54,200 bases of DNA from Desulfuromonadales bacterium (GTDB lineage: Bacteria > Desulfobacterota > Desulfuromonadia > Desulfuromonadales > JAAXQG01): positions 1 through 54,200 of the forward strand of contig JAAXQG010000289.1 of NCBI GenBank assembly GCA_012974445.1, read 5' to 3'. The notes below the pieces were generated by a model, which worked only from the letters and a program-made list of their open reading frames with translations, was not told where the DNA came from and did not search any database. The translations under genes and the position numbers were made by a program. Of this stretch, positions 42,510 to 51,946 are shown piece after piece. Numbering within the stretch: the stretch's first letter is position 1; every line of letters begins with the position of its first letter.

Positions 42510-44714
42510 TCAGGCAGGTTCTAACCCGGCGAACTTCAACAACAGTTTCTTGTGTCCGGCCAACCCGAAATAGACGGTCACCTTCTGATTATCCCCCTGC
42601 CCCTCGATGCGGCGGATAGTGCCCACACCAAAGCGGCCGTGACGCACCTTCATCCCCAGACGCACCCCCTGCTCGGCATCGGGGACAACCCGAACCTCTT
42701 GTTCGAAATCAGCTTCGGGCTCCTCGCCTGAAAATTCAGGCTCCGGTACATCGGGGAGTTGATCGAAAATGGAGGCCAGATTATGCCCCTGGACAGCCTT
42801 GGGAGAAATGTCACGGGGCTTCAGGAGGCGCGAGGGAATTTCGGCGAGAAAGCGACTGGGAGCATTGAACTGGAAGGAGCCGTAAACCCGGCGCCTTCGA
42901 GCATGGGTAAGGGTCAACTCGGACATGGCCCGGGTCATCCCCACGTAGCAGAGGCGACGCTCTTCCTCAAGCTCCTCTGCTGCATCAATGGATCGCGAAT
43001 GGGGGAAAATCCCCTCTTCCATTCCTGTCAGGTAAACGATGGGATATTCCAACCCCTTGGCCGCATGCAGGGTCATCAGGCTCACCCGGTCGGCACTGCG
43101 ATCGTAGGCATCCAGATCGCTGATCAGCGCCGCCTGCTCCAGATAGTCCTGAAGGGTCAAATCGCTCCCCTCATGCTCCTCCATGGCCTTGAGCAGCTCG
43201 TTCAGATTATCCAACCGCCCCCGGGATTCTTCGGTTCGCTCCTGAAGCAGCGCAGGGCCATAACCACTTTCTTCGATGAGCTCGGAAGTCAACCGTGGAT
43301 AGGGGATGCTTTGCAGACGCTCTTTAAAACTCTCAATCAGATCGACGAATCGCCTGAGCTTTTTCTCGGCAGCTGCTCCGAGCATTCCCCGCTCAAGAGC
43401 CAGGCAGCAGGCAGGATAGAAGCCTCCAGCCTCCTCGTCGAGCTGGGCGATACGGGCAACCGTCGTCTTGCCGATTCCCCGGGGAGGGACGTTGACGATG
43501 CGCTGGGCCGAAATAGAGTCCGAGGGATTGAGCAAAATACGCAGGTACGCCAGAATGTCCTTGATCTCCATGCGGCTGAAAAACTTCAAACCGCCAAACA
43601 TGGCATAGGGGACTTTCTCCCGCACCAGAGCCTCTTCAAAAGAGCGTGACTGGGCGTTGGTGCGATAAAAAACAGCGACCTCCCGCAGAAGCCTGCCCTG
43701 AGAGCGCAGCTGTGCAATCTGCGAAGCCACGAAGCGAGCCTCCTCCAGATCGTCCGAAAGCTCTTCGCTGCCTATGGGCACCCCTGCGGGATTGTCGGTC
43801 CAGAGGGTCTTGCCCTTGCGGCCCAGATTATGAGAGACGACTTCGTTGGCTGCCTCGAGGATATTGGCGCTGGAGCGGTAATTCTGCTCCAGACGGATCA
43901 CTAGGGCATCGGGATAGTCGCGCTCGAACCCCAGGATATTCTCCAGATCCGCTCCCCGCCAGCGATAGATGGACTGATCATCGTCCCCGACGACACAGAG
44001 ATTACGGTGCACGGAAGCCAGAAGGCGCACGATGGAGTACTGGACCTGATTGGTATCCTGAAATTCATCGACCAGCAGATGCTCGAAGCGCTGAGCGTAA
44101 CGCTGAAGGACCTCGGGGTGCTTCTGAAAGAGCCGAAGCACCAGAAGAAGCAGATCACCGAAATCCAAGGCGTTATACTGCACCAGGCGCTTCTGATAAA
44201 GGGCGTAAACCGAGGCGATCTGCTCGGAACGAAAATCCGAAGGGCTTAAATCTTCGGGCCACTGCCCCTGATTCTTGGCGGCGTCGATGGCGCAGCCCAC
44301 ATCCCCGGGGCGAAGGGTCTTCTCCGAAATCCCCAGCTCGAGCAGGCAGTCACGCAGCAGGCGCTTCTGGTCCTGATCGTCATAGATAGTGAAGTCGCGG
44401 CGATAGCCCAGGGCCTCGATTTCCCGGCGCAATATCCGCACGCATGTGGCATGAAAGGTTGCCACCCAGGGCAGCTCCTGTCGTCCCAGCAGCTCCTCAA
44501 GGCGCTCTCGCATTTCGGAGGCGGCCTTGTTGGTAAAGGTTACGGCCAGAACCTTCCAGGGCTCAACCCGGCGCTCTCGGATCAGCCAGGCCACCCGGCG
44601 GGTCAGGGTGCGGGTCTTGCCCGAACCTGCACCGGCCAGAATGAGCAGAGGGCCTTCGGCCTGCTCCACGGCCTGACACTGCATCTCATTGAGCCCGTCA
44701 AGCATCGCGTTCAT
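42510..44714 (-). CDS. UvrD/PcrA-type superfamily 1 DNA helicase
   Basis: The 734-residue protein is a 3'-5' DNA helicase of the UvrD/PcrA/Rep group, used in nucleotide excision repair and clearing of replication blocks. Seen are LNEMQCQAVEQAEGPLLILA with Walker A GAGSGKTRTLTRRV, TFTNKAASEMRERL, VDEFQDTNQVQYSIVRLLA, QNYRSSANILEAAN and MTLHAAKGLEYPIVYLTGME. The C-terminal tail (GMKVRHGRFGVGTIRRIEGQ) is the RNA-polymerase-binding Tudor-like segment of PcrA/UvrD. Its ATG overlaps the CLC stop by 4 bases. Confidence 0.95.
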   Translation of the reverse strand: MNAMLDGLNEMQCQAVEQAEGPLLILAGAGSGKTRTLTRRVAWLIRERRVEPWKVLAVTFTNKAASEMRERLEELLGRQELPWVATFHATCVRILRREIEALGYRRDFTIYDDQDQKRLLRDCLLELGISEKTLRPGDVGCAIDAAKNQGQWPEDLSPSDFRSEQIASVYALYQKRLVQYNALDFGDLLLLVLRLFQKHPEVLQRYAQRFEHLLVDEFQDTNQVQYSIVRLLASVHRNLCVVGDDDQSIYRWRGADLENILGFERDYPDALVIRLEQNYRSSANILEAANEVVSHNLGRKGKTLWTDNPAGVPIGSEELSDDLEEARFVASQIAQLRSQGRLLREVAVFYRTNAQSRSFEEALVREKVPYAMFGGLKFFSRMEIKDILAYLRILLNPSDSISAQRIVNVPPRGIGKTTVARIAQLDEEAGGFYPACCLALERGMLGAAAEKKLRRFVDLIESFKERLQSIPYPRLTSELIEESGYGPALLQERTEESRGRLDNLNELLKAMEEHEGSDLTLQDYLEQAALISDLDAYDRSADRVSLMTLHAAKGLEYPIVYLTGMEEGIFPHSRSIDAAEELEEERRLCYVGMTRAMSELTLTHARRRRVYGSFQFNAPSRFLAEIPSRLLKPRDISPKAVQGHNLASIFDQLPDVPEPEFSGEEPEADFEQEVRVVPDAEQGVRLGMKVRHGRFGVGTIRRIEGQGDNQKVTVYFGLAGHKKLLLKFAGLEPA

Positions 44715-46501
44715 GATTCTGACTCCTCGAAACTGCGGTTCATCAGTGCCCGGTTATAGGCCGAGATGATATCCCGCCGGGAGATAATCCCCACCAGCTT
44801 TCCTCCGTCCCCTTCGACTACGGGGAGCTGCTCGATATTACGATAACCCACCTTGCGCATGGCCTGGTCAAGGTCCTCTTCGGGGCAGACCGTGATCACC
44901 CGGGTGGTGGCCAGCTCCTTGACCACTACCAGATCCATCAGATCAGGCTCGAAAACCACCCCCATGAAGTCCTGCACCGAGATAATCCCTGTCAGGGCTC
45001 CATAGGCATCGACCAGGGGGAAATTGGTGTGATGGGTACTAGCGACGAAGTCGGTGAACTGACGCAGGGTCATGCTCTCGGGGACGGTTTCCAGATCACG
45101 CGCCATCACATCGCCGACTTTCAGTGACTTCATGATGTTGCGCTCCTTGCCCGCCTCCAGGTCGATCCCCGCCCGGGCCAGCTCGAAGGTCTCAAGGCTG
45201 TGCTGCTTGAAGCGTCGACAAATCGCCGTGCCGATGACACAGGTAAGCATGATGGGTATGATGACCTGGTAGGAGGCCGTCATCTCGAACAGCAGAAAAA
45301 TGGCGGTCATGGGCGCATGGGTGGCCGCCGAGAGAAAGGCGCCCATGCCCACCAGAGCGTAGGCTCCGGGAGAGATGGCCATGGCGGGAAATAACATTTG
45401 AAGCAGCTTGCCGAAGGCCCCGCCGGTCATGGCGCCTATGTACATGGAAGGGGCGAAGAGCCCTCCGGGCATTCCCGATCCCAGGGTCACGGAGGTCGCC
45501 AGGATTTTCAACAGAATCAGGGCCATAAGCAGGGACCAGTGGCCGCCACCGTAGAGAACCTCTTCGATAAATTCGTAACCGTCTCCCAGCACCTGGGGAA
45601 AAGCGATGGCCATGAGCCCCAGTAGAAAACAGCCCAGAGCGGGCTTAAGCAGCCGGTGTATCTTCAGGGCGGCAAAGCGGTCCTTGATGCGGAAATGAAT
45701 ATCGATAAACCCCGCCGCCACCATGCCGATCACGACCCCGAGAATCACATAGAAAATCAGTTCCCAGGAGCTGGAGACCAGGTAAGGAGGCACAAGAAAT
45801 GCCGGATGATCTCCCAGCAGGGCCCGGGAGACCACGGTGCTCATGCCGCTGGCAATGACGATGGAGGTAAAGCTCGAGAGCTGGAACGAAGAGAGCAGCA
45901 CGATCTCGTGAGCGAAGAAAACTCCGGCGATGGGGGCGTTGAAGGTCGCGGCGACTCCGCCTGAGACCCCACAGGCCACGATGGTCTTCAGACTGTCGCT
46001 GCGCATCTTGAAAAGCTGCCCGATCTGGCTTCCGACCCCGCCGCCGATCTGGGCGATGGGTCCCTCGGGCCCCGCTGAGCCCCCCGTGCCCAGGGTTACG
46101 GCACAAGCCAGCCCCCGGGTCAGGATGTTGCGCCCGGGGAGCTTTCCCCCTCGCAGGTTGACCCGCTCCAGAAAGGAGGAGAATCCGAACTTAAGATCCT
46201 TGGCGAAAAAAATCCCCAGCGGCAGCAGCAGCAGGGCACCGACCATGGGGAAAAAGACGATAAGCAACCTCGAGAGCGACCAGTGCTCGAAGGAGATATC
46301 CAGCGCCCCCATTCCCTGCACGTAGACCAGATGATGGATGAGATCTATGGTCTGACGAAACCCGTAGTTGAGCAGTCCCGCCAGCAACCCGATGATGACG
46401 GCAAGCACCGCCATGAAGGTGTTCTCGCTGATCCGGAAACGCCTCATCAGGGCCGTGACCTGCTTCCGGACCCAGGACGGAATTTTTAGGGAAAAAGACA
46501 A
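44711..46501 (-). CDS. CLC-family chloride channel/transporter with C-terminal CBS pair
   Basis: The 596-residue protein has about ten membrane segments (residues 30-435) and two CBS domains (about 455-580; VGDVMARDLETVPESMTLRQ and ISRRDIISAYNRAL). CLC signatures include GGSAGPEGPIAQIGGGVGSQ, which keeps the gating glutamate, NAPIAGVFFAHEIVL and GSGMPGGLFAPSMYIGAMTG. By my alignment the internal proton glutamate of E. coli ClcA (E203) is isoleucine here, and the classical GSGIP motif is not recognisable. It may be an atypical exchanger or a channel. CBS domains usually bind adenosine nucleotides. It follows glmS by 5 bases. Confidence 0.9.
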   Translation of the reverse strand: MSFSLKIPSWVRKQVTALMRRFRISENTFMAVLAVIIGLLAGLLNYGFRQTIDLIHHLVYVQGMGALDISFEHWSLSRLLIVFFPMVGALLLLPLGIFFAKDLKFGFSSFLERVNLRGGKLPGRNILTRGLACAVTLGTGGSAGPEGPIAQIGGGVGSQIGQLFKMRSDSLKTIVACGVSGGVAATFNAPIAGVFFAHEIVLLSSFQLSSFTSIVIASGMSTVVSRALLGDHPAFLVPPYLVSSSWELIFYVILGVVIGMVAAGFIDIHFRIKDRFAALKIHRLLKPALGCFLLGLMAIAFPQVLGDGYEFIEEVLYGGGHWSLLMALILLKILATSVTLGSGMPGGLFAPSMYIGAMTGGAFGKLLQMLFPAMAISPGAYALVGMGAFLSAATHAPMTAIFLLFEMTASYQVIIPIMLTCVIGTAICRRFKQHSLETFELARAGIDLEAGKERNIMKSLKVGDVMARDLETVPESMTLRQFTDFVASTHHTNFPLVDAYGALTGIISVQDFMGVVFEPDLMDLVVVKELATTRVITVCPEEDLDQAMRKVGYRNIEQLPVVEGDGGKLVGIISRRDIISAYNRALMNRSFEESES

Positions 46502-46506
46502 AACAG

Positions 46507-48333
46507 CTACTCCACGGTGACGCTTTTGGCCAGGTTACGGGGCTGATCCACATCGGTGCCCTTGAATACAGCCGTATGGTACGACAGCAGCTGCAGGGGA
46601 ATCGAGGTGAGGATCGGCATGAGTTCATCGGTAATTTCGGGCACGCGAATCAGCGCCTCGCACTGTCCCACAAGCCCCAGGGCTTCCCCCGAGCCGATGG
46701 CGATGACGCGCCCTCCCCGGGCACGCACCTCTTCCATATTGCTCGCCACCTTCTCAAATGTCTCACACTCCGGAGCGATAACCACAACGGGAAGCTGCTC
46801 GTCTATGAGCGCGATGGGACCATGCTTCATCTCTCCGGCGGGATATCCCTCGGCATGGATGTAGGAGATCTCCTTGAGCTTTAAGGCGCCCTCCAGGGCA
46901 ATGGGATACTGATTGCCCCGCCCCAGGAAGAGATAATCCCGGGCGTTGCCGTATTCCCGGGCGATTTTTTCGGTCTGATCACAGAGCTCCAGCGACTCCT
47001 CCACCCTGCGGGGCAGAGTAAGAAGCTCTTCAATGAGATGACGGGCTCGGGCCCCGTCCAGGCTCCGGTTCATGGTGCCCAGCTTGTGAGCCAGCAGGAA
47101 CAGGGCCACCAGCTGGGTGGTAAAGGCCTTGGTGGACGCCACGCCAATCTCAGGACCGGCATGGGTGTAGATGACATCGTCACTTTCGCGGGCGATGGAC
47201 GACTCCATCACGTTACAGATGCACAGAGTCCGCCCCCCTTTGGCACTGGCTTCGCGCAACGCCGCCAGGGTATCGGCCGTCTCACCGCTCTGGCTGATGA
47301 GGATAGTCAGCGTCCGGTCATTGACCAGGGGGTCTCGATACCGGAATTCACTGGCGATATCGACCTCGACAGGGATGCGGGCCAGTTTTTCGATGAGAAA
47401 TTTCCCCACCAGTGCCGCGTGCCAGGAGGTACCGCAGGCCACGATATAGATCTTATCCAGCGCATCGAGCTCCTCGCGACTCAGGCGGAAGTCTTCCAGA
47501 AAGACCTCCCCCTCATCCTCCATAATCCGCCCGGCGATGGTATCGGCGATGGCCCGGGGCTGCTCGAAAATTTCCTTGAGCATGAAGTGGCGATATCCCC
47601 CCTTCTCGGCCATGGCCGGGCTCCAGGTGATGGTCTTGACCGGCTTGTCCAGAATCGCGCCCTGAAGGTCCGTGATCTGCATCTGCTCCCGGGTAAAGAC
47701 GGCCATTTCACCGTCTTCGAGAAAAATAACCTGCCGGGTGTGGGCGAGCATGGCGGGAATATCGGAGGCGACGAAATACTCGCCCTCGCCCTGCCCGATG
47801 ACCAGGGGACTTCCCAGCTTGGCCACGATCAGTTTATCCGGCTCCCCCAGACAGAGTACGGCAATGGCATAGGCGCCGCGCACCTGAGCCAGCGCATAAC
47901 GCACCGCCTGCTCGAAATCCCGGCTCTGGTTGTAGTAATCCTCCACCAGATGGGCGATGATCTCCGTGTCCGTCTCGGATCGGAAACAGTGCCCCTTCTG
48001 CTGCAGTTGCTTCTTCAGGATCAGATGGTTTTCGATGATGCCGTTATGGACCACGACGATATCCCCTGCGAAGTGGGGATGAGCATTGGTCTCCGAGGGG
48101 CGGCCATGGGTCGCCCAGCGGGTATGGCCGATGCCCAGAGAGCCAAGAAGCGGCTTCTCACGCAGCAGGGCCTCAAGGTTGCTCAGCTTGCCTTGGGCCC
48201 TCCGGATATCGATTCCCTGAGCAAGAGTGGCGATCCCCGCCGAGTCATAGCCGCGATACTCCAGCTTGCGAAGTCCATCCAGAATAATGCCGGTAGCCTG
48301 CTGCTGCCCGATATAGCCTACAATTCCACACAT
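46507..48333 (-). CDS. glmS: Glutamine-fructose-6-phosphate aminotransferase GlmS
   Basis: GlmS makes glucosamine-6-phosphate, the first step to UDP-GlcNAc for peptidoglycan and LPS. The 608-residue protein starts MCGIVGYIG, so after Met removal Cys1 is the glutaminase nucleophile. It has [13 protein letters not shown], two SIS sugar-isomerase domains ([36 protein letters not shown]) and the C-terminal NLAKSVTVE. It follows glmU after 47 bases with no terminator. No glmS ribozyme-like feature was recognised. Confidence 0.97.
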   Translation of the reverse strand: MCGIVGYIGQQQATGIILDGLRKLEYRGYDSAGIATLAQGIDIRRAQGKLSNLEALLREKPLLGSLGIGHTRWATHGRPSETNAHPHFAGDIVVVHNGIIENHLILKKQLQQKGHCFRSETDTEIIAHLVEDYYNQSRDFEQAVRYALAQVRGAYAIAVLCLGEPDKLIVAKLGSPLVIGQGEGEYFVASDIPAMLAHTRQVIFLEDGEMAVFTREQMQITDLQGAILDKPVKTITWSPAMAEKGGYRHFMLKEIFEQPRAIADTIAGRIMEDEGEVFLEDFRLSREELDALDKIYIVACGTSWHAALVGKFLIEKLARIPVEVDIASEFRYRDPLVNDRTLTILISQSGETADTLAALREASAKGGRTLCICNVMESSIARESDDVIYTHAGPEIGVASTKAFTTQLVALFLLAHKLGTMNRSLDGARARHLIEELLTLPRRVEESLELCDQTEKIAREYGNARDYLFLGRGNQYPIALEGALKLKEISYIHAEGYPAGEMKHGPIALIDEQLPVVVIAPECETFEKVASNMEEVRARGGRVIAIGSGEALGLVGQCEALIRVPEITDELMPILTSIPLQLLSYHTAVFKGTDVDQPRNLAKSVTVE

Positions 48334-48380
48334 ATATGATTTATCCCATCACACGGATTTAAATTAAATAATCAAGAACC

Positions 48381-49757
48381 CTACTTCTTGCGAAGCCGCC
48401 AGCCTTCTATCACCTTCTGGACGCTGCGACTGAGCGCCAGGGCGTCGGGCGGCACATCCTTGGTGATGGTGGATCCGGCACCAATCAGGCTGTTGCGACC
48501 GATTCTGACCGGAGCCACCAGCTGGGTATCGCTGCCGATGAAGACATTGTCTTCGATCAGGGTGCGGTGTTTGTTGACGCCATCGTAGTTGCAGGTAATG
48601 GTTCCGCAGCCCACGTTGACCTCCGCGCCCAGCTCGGCATCGCCCAGATAGCTCAGGTGGCTGGCCTTGGAGTCCAGACCGAACCTTGCTTTTTTCGTCT
48701 CGACAAAATTGCCGATCTTGTTCCTCCCCAGCAGCTCGGTCCCCGGCCGCAGATGGGCCATGGGACCGATTTCACAGCCATTGCCCACCGCTGCCTGATT
48801 CAGGACCGAACCGGCCTTAAGATGCACCCGATCCTCCACAACGCTGTCGCGCACCAGCACCCCGGGCTCCAGGGTGCAGCCTTCGCCTATGCGGGACTGC
48901 CCCAGGAGAGAAACGCCTGGGTAAATCAGGGTCTCGGCGCCGAGCTGGACCCCGGCGTCAATATAGGTTGCGCGAGGGTCGATCAGGGTCACCCCCTGAC
49001 GCATCCAGTGTTCATTGATACGCTGGCGCATCAGCGCAGAAGCCTCTGCCAGCTGCACCCGGTCATTGACTCCCAGACTCTCGGAGAAATCGTCGCAGAC
49101 CTGGGCGCAGACCTTGCGCCCAGCGGCCCTTGCCACCTCCAGAACGTCAGTGAGATAGTATTCCTGCTGGGCGTTGTCGGTGCCCACGGAGCGTAGCGCC
49201 TCGAAAACAAAGGGAGCCTCAAAAACATAGATACCGGTGTTAATCTCCCGCACCCGGAGCTGCTCTTCACTGGCGTCCTTCTGCTCCACAATGCGCTGGA
49301 CCAGCCCGTCCTGCCTCAGAATACGACCATAGCCCGTGGGATCCGTCGCCATGGCGCTCAGCACGGTGACCGCCGCTTCTTCGCGTCGATGAGTCTCCAG
49401 CAGCTCCCGCAGGGTCTGTTCTCTGACCAGCGGCACATCGCCACAGAGCAGGATCAGAGCCCCCTCGTAACCTTTCAGAGCCTGCTCGGCGCACAAAAGG
49501 GCATGCCCCGTACCCAGCTGCTGCTCCTGAAGGGCAAAGCCTAGATCAAACCCCTCCAGGGCCTGACGAACGCTGGCGGCCTGATGCCCCACCACCAATA
49601 CATTATTGCGGCAGCCCAGCGCTTCGAGGGCGCTCAGGGGATGGCGCACCATGGGCCATCCGGCCACTTCGTGCAACACCTTGGCGCGCTCGGATTTCAT
49701 GCGCGTTCCCTTGCCAGCGGCCAGAATCACGGCGGATAATTCAGTCTTGTCCATCAA
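48381..49757 (-). CDS. glmU: Bifunctional UDP-GlcNAc pyrophosphorylase/acetyltransferase GlmU
   Basis: GlmU acetylates glucosamine-1-phosphate and joins it to UTP, giving UDP-GlcNAc. The 458-residue protein has the uridyltransferase motif VILAAGKGTRMKSERAKVLH, QQLGTGHALLCAEQAL and LLCGDVPL, followed from about residue 255 by left-handed beta-helix hexapeptides. The acetyltransferase site segment GNFVETKKARFGLDSKASHL is intact. Two adjacent Met codons at the start make either possible. With glmS it forms a UDP-GlcNAc operon. Confidence 0.97.
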   Translation of the reverse strand: MMDKTELSAVILAAGKGTRMKSERAKVLHEVAGWPMVRHPLSALEALGCRNNVLVVGHQAASVRQALEGFDLGFALQEQQLGTGHALLCAEQALKGYEGALILLCGDVPLVREQTLRELLETHRREEAAVTVLSAMATDPTGYGRILRQDGLVQRIVEQKDASEEQLRVREINTGIYVFEAPFVFEALRSVGTDNAQQEYYLTDVLEVARAAGRKVCAQVCDDFSESLGVNDRVQLAEASALMRQRINEHWMRQGVTLIDPRATYIDAGVQLGAETLIYPGVSLLGQSRIGEGCTLEPGVLVRDSVVEDRVHLKAGSVLNQAAVGNGCEIGPMAHLRPGTELLGRNKIGNFVETKKARFGLDSKASHLSYLGDAELGAEVNVGCGTITCNYDGVNKHRTLIEDNVFIGSDTQLVAPVRIGRNSLIGAGSTITKDVPPDALALSRSVQKVIEGWRLRKK

Positions 49758-49897
49758 GGTACCCCCCTATTTTTTCTCAAACGTTAAATTATCCCGGATG
49801 CAGCCGGTAAACGTCAACCCCAATACTGCCTTCATCCTTCATTCTTCTTTTCCTGGAGCTGATAATTGGGGTATACAATGAAACGGAGGGATTAAGG
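49758..49897. promoter_or_regulatory. Divergent promoter region, glmU and MXAN_5187-like gene
   Basis: A 140-base gap between divergent genes. On the plus strand TATACAAT (about 49872-49879) sits shortly before a GGAGGG ribosome site and could be a -10 element, but no good -35 is seen. The minus-strand side must hold the glmU promoter; I do not recognise it. Confidence 0.35.
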
Positions 49898-50446
49898 ATG
49901 GACGAACGCAGACAGATAGAGCGCGAACTTGAGCAGATCAAGGATGCCATGAAACAGCTGGAAGTCCGCTATGAACTCTACTTCGCCGGAGAGGAGCGCC
50001 GCGAGCCCCTCAAGGCCAGGGCAGAGATCAAAAGAAAGCTGCTGCACTTTTCCAACCGCCGCATTACCCAGACCAACCTGCGTTTTCAGTTCCAGAATCT
50101 CGCCACCCGTTTCCACAGCTACCTGGGGTACTGGGACCGCATTTTGCGCCTCATGGACGAGGGAAAATACCACCGTCACCTCGCCTCAATCCGGCGCCCC
50201 AAAGAGCCTTCTGTCGAGTCCGAGCAGGACGCGCCCCTTTCACAGATTCACCCCCTCTATGAACAGGTGCGCAGCGCCTATGCCGACTGCAACATGTCCG
50301 AGCGTACCCCGTCCGAAGAACGACTCAACCAGTTCATCGCGCAGCAACAGGACAAGATCCGTCGACAGTTTGGAGATCGTCCGGTGGAATTCGTCGTGAT
50401 CACCAAAAAAGGCAAACCGGTGATCAAGGCACGAGCCCTGCGATGA
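49898..50446 (+). CDS. MXAN_5187 C-terminal-domain-like protein
   Basis: The 182-residue, highly charged and helical protein starts MDERRQIERELEQIKDAMKQ with a GGAGGG site upstream. It contains RELYFAGEERREPLK-like, ITQTNLRFQFQNLATRFHSY and YWDRILRLMDEGKYHRHLAS segments, which I recall from a deltaproteobacterial family named after Myxococcus MXAN_5187. The C-terminus has a second conserved block (QQDKIRRQFGDRPVEFVVIT, KKGKPVIKARAL). No signal or membrane segment. Function is unknown. The stop overlaps the patatin start by 4 bases (ATGA), so the two products may work together. Confidence 0.6.
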   Translation: MDERRQIERELEQIKDAMKQLEVRYELYFAGEERREPLKARAEIKRKLLHFSNRRITQTNLRFQFQNLATRFHSYLGYWDRILRLMDEGKYHRHLASIRRPKEPSVESEQDAPLSQIHPLYEQVRSAYADCNMSERTPSEERLNQFIAQQQDKIRRQFGDRPVEFVVITKKGKPVIKARALR

Positions 50447-51576
50447 CAGAGAGCAGAGTCGCAGCGCAGCAAAGCAAAACCGCTCTGGTTCTCTCCGGCG
50501 GGGGGATCATGGGAGCCGCCTATGAGATCGGGGCCCTCTGCGCCCTTGACCGCCTCTTTTCCCCCGGGTTCTCCACCCGTCGGTTCCATACCTATGTCGG
50601 CGTCAGCGCCGGCTCCGTCGTCGCGACCCTCATCGCCAACCGCGTCTCTCCGGCCGGCCTCTATCAGTCCATTGCCAACGACGAGAGCAATGTCTTTAAT
50701 TTCAAGCGCTCCGACATCTACCGCATCAAATGGTGGGAGATTTTTGCCTCCATGGGGCACACGGCCCAGAACCTGTTCAACATCTATCGCCATTACAGAC
50801 GCAGTCGCTGGTCCCTGTCTTCGGGGGATTTTCTTCACATCCTCCAGGAACAGATGCCAGCGGGCATCTTCTCTCTGGAGCCCCTGCGCGCCTATCTCTG
50901 CGAGGCCTTCAGGAACGAAGGCATTCGCGATGACTTCGACTCGCTGCCCTCAAAGCTCTATATCCCGGCCATCGATCTCGATAGCGGCAGCCGGGTCATT
51001 TTCGGGGATGAGGGGCAGCGGCAGGTGCATATCTGTCAGGCGATCACAGCCTCCTGCGCCATTCCGGTATTCTTCCGCCCCTACCGCATCGGTTCTCACG
51101 CTTACATTGACGGAGGACTGGGGCACCCGGCCCATATCGATATCGCCATCGACAAGGGAGCCAAGCTCATCCTGGTGATTAACCCGCGAGTGCCCATTAA
51201 CAACAATTTCGAGCACTCCTGTCTGCCTTCGAGTTCCTACGGACGCTGCGCTTCAATCGCCGACCTGGGGATCGCCCTCGCCTGGGAGCAGGCCCAGAGG
51301 GTCGAGCATCGCAACAAACTCTCAATCGCCCTGGATGCGTACCGGCACAAGCACCCCGATGTGGATATCGTACTGATTGAACCTTCGGTGGACGAGCCTC
51401 TTCTTTTCTTCCAGAACCCCATGAGCTTCCAGGCCCGCATCCATGTGATGAACTACGGTTACCAGCTCAGCATGGGTCAGATTCGCGCCCGCTATCCCGA
51501 GCTGCAGGCCGTCTTTGCACGCCATGGAATAAAAACGACAGAGGCCCGACTCTTTGCCGGGCCCCCAGGATCCTGA
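50443..51576 (+). CDS. Patatin-like phospholipase
   Basis: Patatin-like proteins are Ser-Asp lipid hydrolases. This 377-residue protein has the oxyanion loop VLSGGGIMGAAYEIG (about 18-32), the nucleophile motif GVSAGS (GxSxG, about residue 55) and the catalytic Asp in YIDGGLGHPAHID (DGG/DGA motif). There is no clear signal peptide, so it is probably cytoplasmic or exported by another route. Pairing with an MXAN_5187-like gene by a 4-base overlap suggests a shared function. Its substrate cannot be told. Confidence 0.88.
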   Translation: MTESRVAAQQSKTALVLSGGGIMGAAYEIGALCALDRLFSPGFSTRRFHTYVGVSAGSVVATLIANRVSPAGLYQSIANDESNVFNFKRSDIYRIKWWEIFASMGHTAQNLFNIYRHYRRSRWSLSSGDFLHILQEQMPAGIFSLEPLRAYLCEAFRNEGIRDDFDSLPSKLYIPAIDLDSGSRVIFGDEGQRQVHICQAITASCAIPVFFRPYRIGSHAYIDGGLGHPAHIDIAIDKGAKLILVINPRVPINNNFEHSCLPSSSYGRCASIADLGIALAWEQAQRVEHRNKLSIALDAYRHKHPDVDIVLIEPSVDEPLLFFQNPMSFQARIHVMNYGYQLSMGQIRARYPELQAVFARHGIKTTEARLFAGPPGS

Positions 51577-51594
51577 TCCGCACTGAGTCTTTGC

Positions 51595-51861
51595 CTAAAG
51601 GGTACGGGTGCGATATCTGGGCCGCTCCAGGATAATTTCCTCAATCTCTCCCACCTCCGCCACCCGTCCGGCCACGCGCAGCACATCGTCCACCACCAGA
51701 GCGGGAGAGACATAGACCCGGTTATCGATCATCTTGCGACTGTCACGGTAAAGGTGGACCTCAGCCTCGACACCCAGCTCTTCCAAAGCCTGACGAACGT
51801 TGTGCAGCGTCATCTCGCAGCGACGCCCTCCGGTTGGCCTGCACAGAATATCGAATCTCAT
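51595..51861 (-). CDS. Small thioredoxin-fold protein with altered CxxC site
   Basis: I choose the ATG at 51861, with GGAGG five bases upstream; the frame extends 24 codons further without a good site. The 88-residue protein matches the small glutaredoxin/thioredoxin-like family by RQALEELGVEAEVHLYRDSR and the cis-Pro segment YVSPALVVDDVLRVAGRV. In the family's CxxC, the second Cys is kept (Cys15) but the first is Gly; another Cys lies at position 7. A Cys7-Cys15 disulfide or a single-thiol mechanism is possible. It converges on the patatin gene. Confidence 0.7.
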   Translation of the reverse strand: MRFDILCRPTGGRRCEMTLHNVRQALEELGVEAEVHLYRDSRKMIDNRVYVSPALVVDDVLRVAGRVAEVGEIEEIILERPRYRTRTL

Positions 51862-51946
51862 AGACTCCTCCCTTCTCAAGCGCCCAACGCTACCAATTAT
51901 ACCATTGAGCAAGAGTGGATGTCGGCCCAGCACTCTGGCGTAAAGC

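Noticed and set aside
47038..48339. A 433-codon open frame on the plus strand opposite glmS
   Set aside because: It is the antisense shadow of an intact glmS; no ribosome site and no recognisable domain.
51548..51575. GC-rich hairpin at the end of the patatin gene as a terminator for the thioredoxin-like gene
   Set aside because: GGCCCG/CGGGCC pairs well, but on the minus strand the T tract comes about seven bases too late; left as uncertain.
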